Position numbers and translations under genes: made by a program. From Zestosphaera sp. (GTDB taxonomy: Archaea; Thermoproteota; Thermoprotei_A; Sulfolobales; NBVN01), in the NCBI GenBank assembly GCA_038727705.1, contig JAVYVJ010000001.1:693269-757268 (forward strand): a stretch of DNA of 64,000 bases, written 5' to 3'. The notes beneath the pieces were generated by a model, which saw only the letters and a list, made by a program, of their open reading frames with translations, was not told where the DNA came from and made no database searches. Shown one piece after another: positions 1 through 8,727 of this stretch. Position 1 is the first letter of the stretch, and each line of letters opens with the position of its first letter.

Positions 1-131
1 CCCGGACGAAGACCTTACGTACATCTACTTTTTGCTACTTAAATTCAAGGTTACGTGCTATTTACTCGACTTTGGTCCTTGGCTATCTAACTACACAACT
101 TATTTTACTGTACATTTGAGAACTATTGTAG

Positions 132-1529
132 GTGAAGCCTCTGTTAAGAGATATAGCTTTGTACGCTCTACGGGTTGCGGAGGTTCTTGGAGTTTCATAT
201 GCTGAGGTAAGGACGCAGTCGGTGACTTACGAATTGATAGTCGCCGACAACTCTGTGTTAAGGGAGTTTTCGAAGACCTTCAGAATGGGGTTAGGTGTTA
301 GAGTCCTCTATAATGGTAGTTTCGGTTTTTCCTCGACTAACGAGTTGAACAAGGTAAGTGTTGAGGAGGTTGTCAATAGGGCGGTAGCAACTGCTAGAGT
401 CTCTAAGAGGGTAGAAGGCTTAGGAGAGAGGGAGTTATATAAAGGTAGGTTCACATCCTTCTTTAAGATCAAGCCGGAGGACGTGTCAGACGACGTCAAG
501 TCAGAGCTTACTCTAAAAGTAAACAAGGCTGGGTTAAGTGTTGATGGGGTTAAGTCAGCTGTGACTAGGCTGGGCATACAGCGTGATCACAGGTTCATCG
601 TCACTTCTGACGGGGTGGAGTTGGAGTATGAGTCCTCCATGTTAGGTCTAAGTCACTTGAGCATTGCTTTCGAGTCAGGCTCTATGGAGAGAGTAAGTAA
701 CCAGGAATCGTCTATGATGGGGTGGGAGTTCATTGAAAGCAAGGACTGGGAAGGCTTTGCCATTGAAGTTAGCGAGCTTGCTAGAAAGGCTGTCAAAGCC
801 CCCCTACCCCCTTCAGGCAAGGCGAAGGTTGTGGCGGACCCTGAGATGGTTGGGTTAATACTTCATGAAGCGTTCGGACACGCGAGCGAGGGGGATTTAG
901 TCGCTTCCAGCACATCCGTTCTTAAGGGCAGGTTGGGTGAGGCTATAGCTTCGCCACTCGTAACTATATACGACGAGGGTATGGTCGAGGGAGGGTATTT
1001 CATACCCTTCGATGATGAAGGTAATTTGAAGAGGAAGACTGTCGTGGTTGAGAATGGCGTACTTAAGGCGTTCCTCACTAATAGGGAGACAGCTGCAAGA
1101 CTTAATCTACCCGTCTCTGGTAATGGGAGGGCTCAAGACTTCACACACATGCCGATAGTTAGACAGACTAACTTTTACATGGCGCCGAGAGACTGGAATC
1201 TTGATGAAATGCTTGAGGAGGTTAGGAATGGAATTTACCTAGTAGGTAAGAGTAGCATGGGAGGGCAGGTCGATACAGGTGCAGGGACGTTTACGTTCTC
1301 TGCAGGGCCGTCGAGACTAATCAAGAATGGTGAGTTAGGCGAGCTGGTCAGAGGCGTAGTTGTTTCGGGTTCTATACTGGAAGTCCTGAAGAGCGTGGAG
1401 GCGGTGGGGAAGGATTTCAGGATAGCTACCTCAGTCTTTGGTGGATGCGGTAAGGAAGGACAGAGTGTCAGAGTTGGTGACGGTGGTCCGCACATGTTGG
1501 TTAAGGAGCTGATAGTGGGCGGTGGTTAG
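132..1529 (+). CDS. tldD: TldD metalloprotease subunit
   Basis: This 465-residue protein is the catalytic subunit of the TldD/TldE heterodimeric zinc protease, which degrades unfolded peptides and in some organisms matures modified peptides. The zinc-binding HEAFGH motif is at residues 245-250, and the conserved C-terminal GGCGK segment holds the downstream metal-ligand cysteine. Full length for the family. The GTG start has no Shine-Dalgarno; a TATA-like element near 100-107 puts the transcription start close to the start codon, which suggests a leaderless mRNA. It overlaps the next gene (TldE) by 8 bases, so the two are translationally coupled. The family assignment is firm; the substrate cannot be read from the sequence. 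Confidence 0.95.
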   Translation: MKPLLRDIALYALRVAEVLGVSYAEVRTQSVTYELIVADNSVLREFSKTFRMGLGVRVLYNGSFGFSSTNELNKVSVEEVVNRAVATARVSKRVEGLGERELYKGRFTSFFKIKPEDVSDDVKSELTLKVNKAGLSVDGVKSAVTRLGIQRDHRFIVTSDGVELEYESSMLGLSHLSIAFESGSMERVSNQESSMMGWEFIESKDWEGFAIEVSELARKAVKAPLPPSGKAKVVADPEMVGLILHEAFGHASEGDLVASSTSVLKGRLGEAIASPLVTIYDEGMVEGGYFIPFDDEGNLKRKTVVVENGVLKAFLTNRETAARLNLPVSGNGRAQDFTHMPIVRQTNFYMAPRDWNLDEMLEEVRNGIYLVGKSSMGGQVDTGAGTFTFSAGPSRLIKNGELGELVRGVVVSGSILEVLKSVEAVGKDFRIATSVFGGCGKEGQSVRVGDGGPHMLVKELIVGGG

Positions 1530-2859
1530 AATGGATCTCGAAAAGATAGTTAAGAAGGCTGTGGGGTTTGGGGCTTCCGAAGCTGATGTCTACCTGAGTA
1601 AGGCGACAGAGACTCTGCTCAGACTATCTAACGTTATTGAGGCGTCTAAGTCCACTAAATTATCGTCCTTGGGCATCAGAGTCGTCGTTGGTAAGTCCGT
1701 TGCCGTCGTCGGTACGCAAGACTTAAGTGAGGAGGGAATCATAAAGGCTCTGAAGTCTGCAATATCTATAGCTAGAGTCACTCCACCAGATCCGAACTGG
1801 ATCAGCATCAACGACAAGGTCTCGCCGTCCTACGCAAGTGAGTCGTTCGACAGAGACACGGCTGAAGCCACACCAGAAGACCTGTCTTTAGTGGCTGGAG
1901 AGCTGATTGAAGCTGTCAAGGAGGGGTGTAAGGATGCTGAACCCGTTAGGGGGGAGGTAGTTGCTAGAACGGTCGAAGTCTCCTACGCCAGCACTTACGG
2001 AGGACCTGTAGTGAGGTTTGAGACCCTCTCTAATCTCTACCTATACGCTAGGGTCAATGAAAGTGGGAGGATTGGAACGTATTTCGATTACGATATTCAG
2101 AGAAGTTACAAGAAGCTGAGAGCGAGGGATGTAGGCGTTGAGGTAGGTGCTAGAGCTAGGGACTTCATTAAAGTTGGAGCGCTCCCAGATGGTAGTTACG
2201 AGTTAATTTTAGCCAGCCGAGTAGTCAACTCCGTGTTGCCGATTATGTTAGGCCCTGCAGTCTCGGCTTTAAATGTTCAACGAGGCAGATCCCCACTCAT
2301 AGGAAAGTTGGGCGAGGCACTGACGTCCGGGGAGATAACCATTGTTGATTTAGGAGCATCTTCACACGCGCTCGGCTCAAAACCCTTCGATGATGAAGGG
2401 CATTCCACAAGCAATCTAGCTATAGTTGAGAAGGGAGTCCTTAAGACCTACCTCTACGATACCTATACAGCCGCCATAGAAGGACGGGATTCCACGGGCA
2501 ACGCATCAAGGACGTACTCCTCAGGACCTGTCCCCCAACCACACCACCTTCACCTACAACCAGGTAAAGCATCATTAGAGGAGCTGATCAGCGAAGTTAG
2601 AAAAGGTGTATTGGTAATGAACACTATAGGTGAGTGGCTCTCAAACCCTGTGAGCGGTCATCTGAACGCCACCATAACACACGCGTACGTAGTGAGTAAC
2701 GGCGAGCTCGTCAAGCCTGTTGGGAATGGGGTTATCACGGCTAACATATACGAGCTTCTTAAAGACGGACTGGAAGAAATAGGTAGTGATGTCAGACCGA
2801 GCTACGGGGTCTCAACCCCCTCTCTAAAATTCAGTAGGGTGCGGATTGCAGGAAGCTAA
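1522..2859 (+). CDS. pmbA: TldE/PmbA protease partner subunit
   Basis: This 445-residue TldE (PmbA) homologue lacks the HExxxH motif that TldD carries, as expected for the non-catalytic partner. It follows tldD in the same operon with an 8-base overlap. The PmbA-type C-terminal half is recognisable from the KPFDDEG segment (about residue 288), which parallels the FDDEG segment of TldD. In characterised systems TldE shapes the substrate channel of the dimer. No peptide-precursor or maturation gene lies beside the pair, so a general proteolytic role is as likely as a peptide-modification role. Confidence 0.93.
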   Translation: MVRMDLEKIVKKAVGFGASEADVYLSKATETLLRLSNVIEASKSTKLSSLGIRVVVGKSVAVVGTQDLSEEGIIKALKSAISIARVTPPDPNWISINDKVSPSYASESFDRDTAEATPEDLSLVAGELIEAVKEGCKDAEPVRGEVVARTVEVSYASTYGGPVVRFETLSNLYLYARVNESGRIGTYFDYDIQRSYKKLRARDVGVEVGARARDFIKVGALPDGSYELILASRVVNSVLPIMLGPAVSALNVQRGRSPLIGKLGEALTSGEITIVDLGASSHALGSKPFDDEGHSTSNLAIVEKGVLKTYLYDTYTAAIEGRDSTGNASRTYSSGPVPQPHHLHLQPGKASLEELISEVRKGVLVMNTIGEWLSNPVSGHLNATITHAYVVSNGELVKPVGNGVITANIYELLKDGLEEIGSDVRPSYGVSTPSLKFSRVRIAGS

Positions 2860-2997
2860 TCTGACATCGAGTAAGTAGCCTGACCTTCTCCCTGCTCTGA
2901 AGGATAGGAGGCCTTTCGGGAAGGGTGCGAATATAAAATATCTCCTAAACCCACTATAGTTGGGATCGCTGTAATCCGTCGGCAACGATTGCACGCC

Positions 2998-3045
2998 GTG
3001 ATGAGATGAACTCCTCTGATCGATGATTGAGGACTCGAGCACTGA
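2998..3045 (+). ncRNA. possible C/D box sRNA
   Basis: In the gap after tldE there is a C box GTGATGA (2998-3004), an 11-base spacer, a D' box CTGA (3016-3019), a C'-like CGATGA (3021-3026), a 15-base spacer and a D box CTGA (3042-3045). Order and size (about 50 bases) fit archaeal 2'-O-methylation guide RNAs. The D'-C' gap is shorter than usual and no terminal stem is clear. A TATA-like tataaaata lies at 2932-2940. The alternative is a chance match inside a hairpin formed by tcctc and gagga (3012-3032). No target was verified. Confidence 0.35.
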
Positions 3046-3122
3046 GATTTAAACAATCCATGGCTTTTACTCAATATCTAAGGTTAATTAGACTCACAAC
3101 GGTATGATGTGAGGGTGATTGT

Positions 3123-3386
3123 GTGGTCAGAGTTGTGGTTGTTTTCATAGGTTCTTTAGCCGACGTGATCGGTGCGCATGCGGAGATGGTAGAGGTACCG
3201 ACGGATGCGGTTACCGTTAAGGGGCTCATCGATTACTTGCAGCGTCTGAAACCTTTGTTGTCTAAGTTCTTGGAGGCGAGTCCTCTCCTTCAGGTTTTCG
3301 TTAATGATGTTGAGGCGGCTTACTGCAAAGTGTTAAAGAACGGGGATAGAGTGACCATAATGCTACCGCTCTATGAGGGTGGCTAG
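3123..3386 (+). CDS. MoaD/ThiS-family sulfur carrier protein
   Basis: An 87-residue ubiquitin-fold protein ending in Gly-Gly (LPLYEGG), the C-terminus that is adenylated and thiocarboxylated in MoaD, ThiS and archaeal SAMP proteins. The MoaD-like core includes VEVPTDAVTVKGLIDYL, the NDVEAAYCKVLKNGDRV region and the terminal acceptor tail. A strong Shine-Dalgarno (GAGGGTGATT) precedes the GTG start. The window holds two molybdopterin hydroxylases, so a role in molybdopterin synthesis is reasonable, but ThiS or protein-modifier roles cannot be excluded. It stands alone, convergent with the peptide transporter operon. Confidence 0.8.
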   Translation: MVRVVVVFIGSLADVIGAHAEMVEVPTDAVTVKGLIDYLQRLKPLLSKFLEASPLLQVFVNDVEAAYCKVLKNGDRVTIMLPLYEGG

Positions 3387-3514
3387 CAACTCCCACTCGT
3401 TTCCTGGTAGATGATTATGCGTCAAGATCAATCCCTCCAGCAGTTCCATCAAGGCCTCCCACCGCATTAACTTCCGTCCCTCATATTCAGAGGATTCACG
3501 GCTCTTCCTTCAGC

Positions 3515-3536
3515 GTGAGCGATCTAGATCTCGCAC
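3515..3536. terminator. imperfect palindrome between convergent genes
   Basis: A near-palindrome centred on gatctagatc (3521-3530), extended by gtg and cac at its ends, lies between the convergent ends of the MoaD-like gene and the permease gene at 3549. It could act as a bidirectional transcript-end hairpin. No U-run typical of archaeal terminators follows, so this is tentative. Confidence 0.25.
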
Positions 3537-3548
3537 CTCGCAACGCTC

Positions 3549-4418
3549 TCAGGTGCGCCTAAGCCTTGGGTTCAGGACCTCCTCTAGTGAGTAGCTTACT
3601 AAGACGAATGCATATATGAGGAGTAAGATGAACATGCCTGGCGGAACAAAGTACCACCACCTTCCCGTTGAGAGCGCTCCGGAGGCGAAGGCGTAGTGAA
3701 GTATCATTCCCCAGCTTATGTCATTAACGTTTCCCACACCGAGGAACACTAGTGCAGCATGAGAGAATATGGCGTTGGATGTCGCTAATGCCATGTTAGC
3801 ATACACTACAGGCATTACATTAGGTAGTATGTGCCTGAAGATTATCCTGGGGTTACTAGCTCCGAGAGCCCTAGCTGACTCAACGTACGGCCATTCCTTT
3901 ATCGATAGGACCATGGACCGCACGACCCGAGCTGTGGGACTCCAACTCAGGACACCTATAATCAAAATGACGTTGATTAAACTAGGTCCTAAGATTGCAC
4001 CCACGACTATCATCAAGATCAGAGGAGGTATAACGAGGAAGAGGTCTGTGATCCTCATCAAGATCTCATCCACCACACCCCCGAAATAACCGCTGACTAG
4101 TCCTACAGAAGTGCCTATGGTCACGGCGACTAGCGCGGCGAGGATGCCCACTATTATAGATATCCTCGAGCCGTAGATGTTGAGAGCGAAGAGATCTTGA
4201 CCTACCTCGTTGGTGCCGAACCAGTGTTCGAAGTTAGGGGGTAGCATGTACTTAGAGGGATCAGTTTTGTACGGATCTTGCGTGACTATGACGGGCGCTA
4301 GAAGACCGATAACTGTGAAGAACACTATTATAGCTAGCCCGACTACTCCCAACCCGTTCCTCTTATACACCCTCCAGAAATCAATTAATGAAGTTACGAG
4401 ATGAGTTGGTTTCGACAT
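3549..4418 (-). CDS. peptide/nickel-type ABC transporter permease (DppC-like)
   Basis: A 289-residue inner-membrane permease with six predicted hydrophobic segments. The cytoplasmic EAA loop that contacts the ATPase is near residues 178-205 (ESARALGASNPRIIF followed by PNVMP). It has the DppC/OppC N-terminal topology with a TM near residues 25-48. It overlaps the upstream DppB-like gene by one base and is the third gene of a binding protein, permease, permease operon. The usual two ATPase genes (DppD and DppF) do not follow; the strand is empty down to 3387. Confidence 0.93.
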   Translation of the reverse strand: MSKPTHLVTSLIDFWRVYKRNGLGVVGLAIIVFFTVIGLLAPVIVTQDPYKTDPSKYMLPPNFEHWFGTNEVGQDLFALNIYGSRISIIVGILAALVAVTIGTSVGLVSGYFGGVVDEILMRITDLFLVIPPLILMIVVGAILGPSLINVILIIGVLSWSPTARVVRSMVLSIKEWPYVESARALGASNPRIIFRHILPNVMPVVYANMALATSNAIFSHAALVFLGVGNVNDISWGMILHYAFASGALSTGRWWYFVPPGMFILLLIYAFVLVSYSLEEVLNPRLRRT

Positions 4419-5392
4419 TACCGTCTCACCCTTGGGTCTAGATACCCGTAGATTATGTCAGCTATGAGGTTCGCTAGAACCACAGATATAGTCACTATTA
4501 TGAACGCTCCTTGAAGTATTGGGTAGTCGCGATTCAGTATGGCGTCATAGATGAGCCTGCCGACGCCCGGCCAAGAGAAGACGGTCTCAGTTAGAACCGC
4601 ACCAGCCACCACTAGGCCTAAGTTTATAGCTATTATACTTACTGTTGGTAACATAGCGTTTCTCAGGGCATACCTGCTTAAGAGTCTGTAGGTTGGAATT
4701 CCCTGGGCTCTCGCTGCCATTATATAATCTTCAGTTAGAACGTCTATCAAAGCGCTTCTCAAGATGATGGTGAACTCTCCGTAGGTAACTAGGGTCAGGG
4801 TTGTGTAAGGCAGTATGAAGTGCCTGAGGAAGTCCAGCAGGTAGGAGGTGAGGTCAGGGTACGTGACGCCGTACGTCAGCATCCCTGAGATGGGAAGCTT
4901 AATATAGTATATGGAGAGAAGTATTAGAACCCCACCGAGCCAGAATGTGGGTAGCGAGTAGAGACCCATAGCGGTTGTCATGATGACTACATCGGTCTTG
5001 CTCGCCCTCCTCCAAGCTGCAATCATTCCTGTAAGAACGCCTAGGAGTATGGCTGTGATGGTGGCTGGCAACACCAAGACTATTGTGTTAATTATCCTAG
5101 GTATCAGTACGTCTGTAACCGACGTCTTATAGAAGAACGAGATCCCCAGATTTCCCTGCATTACGTTAGCTAAGTATATGAAGAATTGATCTAGCAACGG
5201 TCTGTCTAGTCCGAACTGCCTCTCAAGAGTCCTTATCTGCTCTAAAGTGAGTCTAGGATTTCTGAACAGAAGCTGTATTGGATTGCCTGGAAGAACACGA
5301 AATAAGATAAAGTTGATTGTCACTATAGCAAAAATAGCTATTAAGCTTGCTACCATCCTTCTTAGTATGTAGGCAACGTACTTCGAAACCAC
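4418..5392 (-). CDS. peptide/nickel-type ABC transporter permease (DppB-like)
   Basis: A 324-residue permease of the DppB/OppB class. The N-terminal TM (residues 10-32) is followed by the conserved LPGNP segment and periplasmic LERQFGLD loop, and the EAA loop (MAARAQGIPTYRLL, then LRNAMLP) is near residues 226-250. It pairs with the DppC-like permease immediately downstream to form the translocation channel. It lies 13 bases after the binding-protein gene, so co-transcription is clear. Substrate class (peptides, sugars or other solutes) is not determinable: archaeal members of this family also import oligosaccharides. Confidence 0.93.
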   Translation of the reverse strand: MVSKYVAYILRRMVASLIAIFAIVTINFILFRVLPGNPIQLLFRNPRLTLEQIRTLERQFGLDRPLLDQFFIYLANVMQGNLGISFFYKTSVTDVLIPRIINTIVLVLPATITAILLGVLTGMIAAWRRASKTDVVIMTTAMGLYSLPTFWLGGVLILLSIYYIKLPISGMLTYGVTYPDLTSYLLDFLRHFILPYTTLTLVTYGEFTIILRSALIDVLTEDYIMAARAQGIPTYRLLSRYALRNAMLPTVSIIAINLGLVVAGAVLTETVFSWPGVGRLIYDAILNRDYPILQGAFIIVTISVVLANLIADIIYGYLDPRVRR

Positions 5393-5405
5393 TAAGGATC
5401 TCCCT

Positions 5406-7190
5406 TTACCTCCTTCTCAGCAATACTAAACCTAAGACGACTATGGCGATGACCACGATCAACCCGACTACCAGGCCCGTTGGGAATGCTTCAGCGGGGG
5501 GTGGTACCGTAGTTGGCGTGCTCGTCGGCGTTGTGGGCTTTGTGGTAGGCGTAGTTACAGGAGTGGTTGTTTGTTGTGGCACTGGTTGTACCTTAAGGAA
5601 CACCGTCCAGTCGTAGCCTCCAAAAGGTCCTCCTGGCCAGTCAAGCTCGAAGCCTGCAAAGTTCTTTACATAAGCTTGTGGCGACAGCACTTCGTAGAGT
5701 GGTAGGTAGGGAAGATCCTCGTGCAAAATCTCCTGCATGAGCCATGCAATCCGCTTCACAGTTTCTATGTCAGGGGCATACATCATCTTGTTATATAGGG
5801 CATCGTACTCAGGGTTGACGTAACCGCTGTCTGAGGTGCCCATTATCACTTGATTCGATAGGAACACAGATAAGACCGTAGGGTCATTTGGGGAGAAGAA
5901 CCAGTCCCAGATATCTAAATCATGCCCTAACGTTGTTTCACCGCTTTCATTTTTAGTCCATATTATTGCTGCCATGCTACCTGTGTCCATGGCCTCTACG
6001 TCAACCTGAACACCTATCTGAGACCACCATTGGCTTATCTGTTGTGCTGCTCTGACGGCTTCAGGCATGTTGCTTGGCACTAAGAGTGAGTATTTCATTG
6101 GTGTCCCGTCAGGTGCCCTCCTTACACCGTCTGAACCTACAGTGTAGCCTGCATTGTCGAGCATTTTCCTAGCCAGATCAAGATCGAACTTATAGGGTGT
6201 TAAGTTGGGGTGATAGAACATGTGTGTAGTCGGTAGCACTGTTGCGATCGGCCTGGCATATCCATGCCAAGTTAGCTCTGCAATGTAATTGACGTCGACT
6301 GCATGGGCTAGAGCTTTCCTTACTATCGGATCCTTAAGGGTGGGGTTACCCTTACCCTGTGGATACATGTTGAAGGCCATATAGAAGTACATAGTGCCAG
6401 GCGATACTAATATGTCCATATTGGGGTTGGCTTTTATTTCATCGATCATCGCGACCGGTATGTAGGGACCTACGGCATCTATGTCGCCTGCTCTTAAGGC
6501 GTTTGTTGCGGCGGTTACGTCAGAGTAGAAAGCTATTACGATCTTGTCCACCTTAGGAAGCCAGGATCTCCTGAAGAAGTTTGGATTCCTCTCCAGTACT
6601 ACATACTGTCCCTCCCTGTAGTCTGTGACCTTAAAAGGCCCTGATCCCACTGGCGGGTAGTCGTGGTAAGTGGAGGGGTCTGGAATCTTCTCCCATATGT
6701 GTTTAGGAACTATAGGTATGGCCGGTGCGGCTGTAAGCATGAATATGGCGGTAGATTTACACCTAAATGATATTGTGTGCTCGTCTAAAACTTGAATAGA
6801 TTCAACCATTTCAACGCTTGGTGCCAGTCTTGACCAGCTTTGATTAGCCAGCTCGAAACTGTACTTGACGTCCTCTGCAGTAACTTTAATACCATCGTGG
6901 AAGGTTGCATTGTTAACCAGCCGGAACACGACAGTAGTGCTGTTCATAGTCCATGACTCCGCGAGGTCAGGTATGAATATGGAGTAGGTTTTGTCAAGCC
7001 TGACTAACGTGTCGTAGACGTCCGTCGTCGCCCACAACGAGATCTGAGCGTATGTTGTGAAGGGGTTGAAGGTATCGAAGGACGTGCCACCCCAACCAAC
7101 CCTGAAGGTTGTGGTTCCTGGAGCCTGCGAGTAAGTTACGAGACCTTGGTGCATCATCAATGACAGCACGAGTAATATGAACATAATCAA
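5406..7190 (-). CDS. extracellular solute-binding protein, family 5, membrane anchored
   Basis: A 594-residue family-5 (DppA/OppA-like) binding protein. An N-terminal hydrophobic signal (residues 1-20) is followed by the SBP fold, including the LAESWTMNSTTVVF and FHDGIKVTAEDVKYSFE segments typical of the family. The end carries a Thr/Pro-rich linker (about 535-566) and a C-terminal TM helix (about 573-590) with RRR, the usual archaeal way to tether binding proteins outside the cell. Start choice is open between TTG at 7190 and ATG at 7184. It is the first gene of the importer operon, with an A/T-rich promoter region at 7250-7290. Confidence 0.93.
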   Translation of the reverse strand: MIMFILLVLSLMMHQGLVTYSQAPGTTTFRVGWGGTSFDTFNPFTTYAQISLWATTDVYDTLVRLDKTYSIFIPDLAESWTMNSTTVVFRLVNNATFHDGIKVTAEDVKYSFELANQSWSRLAPSVEMVESIQVLDEHTISFRCKSTAIFMLTAAPAIPIVPKHIWEKIPDPSTYHDYPPVGSGPFKVTDYREGQYVVLERNPNFFRRSWLPKVDKIVIAFYSDVTAATNALRAGDIDAVGPYIPVAMIDEIKANPNMDILVSPGTMYFYMAFNMYPQGKGNPTLKDPIVRKALAHAVDVNYIAELTWHGYARPIATVLPTTHMFYHPNLTPYKFDLDLARKMLDNAGYTVGSDGVRRAPDGTPMKYSLLVPSNMPEAVRAAQQISQWWSQIGVQVDVEAMDTGSMAAIIWTKNESGETTLGHDLDIWDWFFSPNDPTVLSVFLSNQVIMGTSDSGYVNPEYDALYNKMMYAPDIETVKRIAWLMQEILHEDLPYLPLYEVLSPQAYVKNFAGFELDWPGGPFGGYDWTVFLKVQPVPQQTTTPVTTPTTKPTTPTSTPTTVPPPAEAFPTGLVVGLIVVIAIVVLGLVLLRRR

Positions 7191-7349
7191 CGCCGACCCT
7201 GTGACTCTAGTTAATCGGGAAACATCGTTTTGAATTCAGGTTCACCTCAATGTAGTATTTTAGGTTGGGGTTTAAATACTTGAATACATTAACAGCACAA
7301 TGCTGGTTTCAGCCAAAAATATTCACTTTAAACGCGACCAAGTATTAAG

Positions 7350-8639
7350 TTAGTGGATATAAAAAAGCTGTGCAGAATCTTTGAGAGGCAGACCCTCCTT
7401 AAGCACTGCAACCACGTTATTGCTATCCAGAAGGGCCTTTACGTCGTCCAGCGGATTACGCTTCAGTATTATGATATCTGCTATCTTACCTCGCTCTATC
7501 GTGCCTATCAAGTGTTTTAGTCCAACAGCTTCCGCAGCGTTTCTGGTGGCACACGCTACAGCTTCGAGAACAGTCATACCTAACTTCTCAATAAACAGTA
7601 TTAACTCTAATGCATTATCCCCATGTCTGAACGCCTTAACCCCACCGAAGAAGTCCGTTCCTGTGGCCAGTTTAACGCCAGCCCTGTATGCTTTCTTTAC
7701 GTTATCTCTGTGTAATTCATAAAGCTCGATTATCTTCTCCAACCCCCATTTAGGTATATTCACCTCCTCACCGTATTTGACTAGATGCTCGTCTACGGCG
7801 AATGTTGGTACTATTATTGCGTTTCTTTCTTTAGCGAGTTCGATTCCATCTTCATCTATAAAATCAGCGTGTGCTATGACTTTAACCCCTCCCTTCAGGG
7901 CGTTCGCGATTCCTTTGCTGCCCTCAGCGTGTGCGTGTACGAATCTGTTTGCGTGCTCCGCTTCCTCTACTATTGCTTTTATCTCGTCTAGGGTGAACTG
8001 CGTGTATTCGGGTCTGTCCTTCTCTGATAGGACCCCTCCTGAAGCCATTATCTTTATGAAGTCAGCCCCCTCCCTCAAAGCATACCTAGCAGCCTTCCTA
8101 CACTCATCAACACCATCACAAATCAACGCCCCGAAAGCGGGCTTTAGTCTCGAGGTCCTGACGTCAACGTACTCCAAAGGCAGGTAATGATCATCACCAT
8201 GACCGAACGTCTGACTCAACGCATAGCCTGCAGCTACTATGCGGGGTCCCTTGATAGTTCCCTCTGCTACAGCGTGCCTTAGTCCCAAAGCTATAGCACC
8301 GCCAGCATCACATACTGTAGTGAATCCTGCCATAAGTAAGGACTCCAGATCTCGAATCACCCTAGCCACCAGAACCTCATGGGGTGTCAGTAGTGATTCC
8401 CTTATGAAGTCACCCGATCTTAAACCAGTTAGGTGAAGGTGCGCGTCTATTAGTCCAGGTAACGCTGTGTAACCATTTAGATCAATCACTTCGACCTCTC
8501 GAGGTACCTCGACTGAACCTGTGGAACCCACATCACGTACGTAACGACCTTCAACTACAACGACTCCGTTCTCAATGGGAGCGCTTCCAGTTCCGTCTAC
8601 AATTCTTAAACCCGTTAAAACAGTTGTCTTCGAATTCAC
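7350..8639 (-). CDS. metal-dependent amidohydrolase (imidazolonepropionase/Xaa-Pro dipeptidase-like)
   Basis: A cytoplasmic amidohydrolase-superfamily enzyme of about 430 residues. Visible metal-site elements are HLHLTG, the lysine in DFIKIMASGG, HAHAEG, HADFID and GTDFFGG, in the order of the subtype that includes imidazolonepropionase-like proteins and Xaa-Arg/Xaa-Pro dipeptidases. I prefer the GTG start at 8639, preceded by GGTGGG, over the TTG at 8651. It lies just upstream of the peptide-type importer on the same strand, 159 bases away, so it may act on the imported compound (inference). The exact substrate is unknown. Confidence 0.88.
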   Translation of the reverse strand: MNSKTTVLTGLRIVDGTGSAPIENGVVVVEGRYVRDVGSTGSVEVPREVEVIDLNGYTALPGLIDAHLHLTGLRSGDFIRESLLTPHEVLVARVIRDLESLLMAGFTTVCDAGGAIALGLRHAVAEGTIKGPRIVAAGYALSQTFGHGDDHYLPLEYVDVRTSRLKPAFGALICDGVDECRKAARYALREGADFIKIMASGGVLSEKDRPEYTQFTLDEIKAIVEEAEHANRFVHAHAEGSKGIANALKGGVKVIAHADFIDEDGIELAKERNAIIVPTFAVDEHLVKYGEEVNIPKWGLEKIIELYELHRDNVKKAYRAGVKLATGTDFFGGVKAFRHGDNALELILFIEKLGMTVLEAVACATRNAAEAVGLKHLIGTIERGKIADIIILKRNPLDDVKALLDSNNVVAVLKEGLPLKDSAQLFYIH

Positions 8640-8727
8640 ATAACCCACCAAACACTAAAGGTATTTATATGTTAATAAATCCGAACACAGCTGAGTTACT
8701 GCTTGAGGCAAACAGCTCTGTCTTCTT

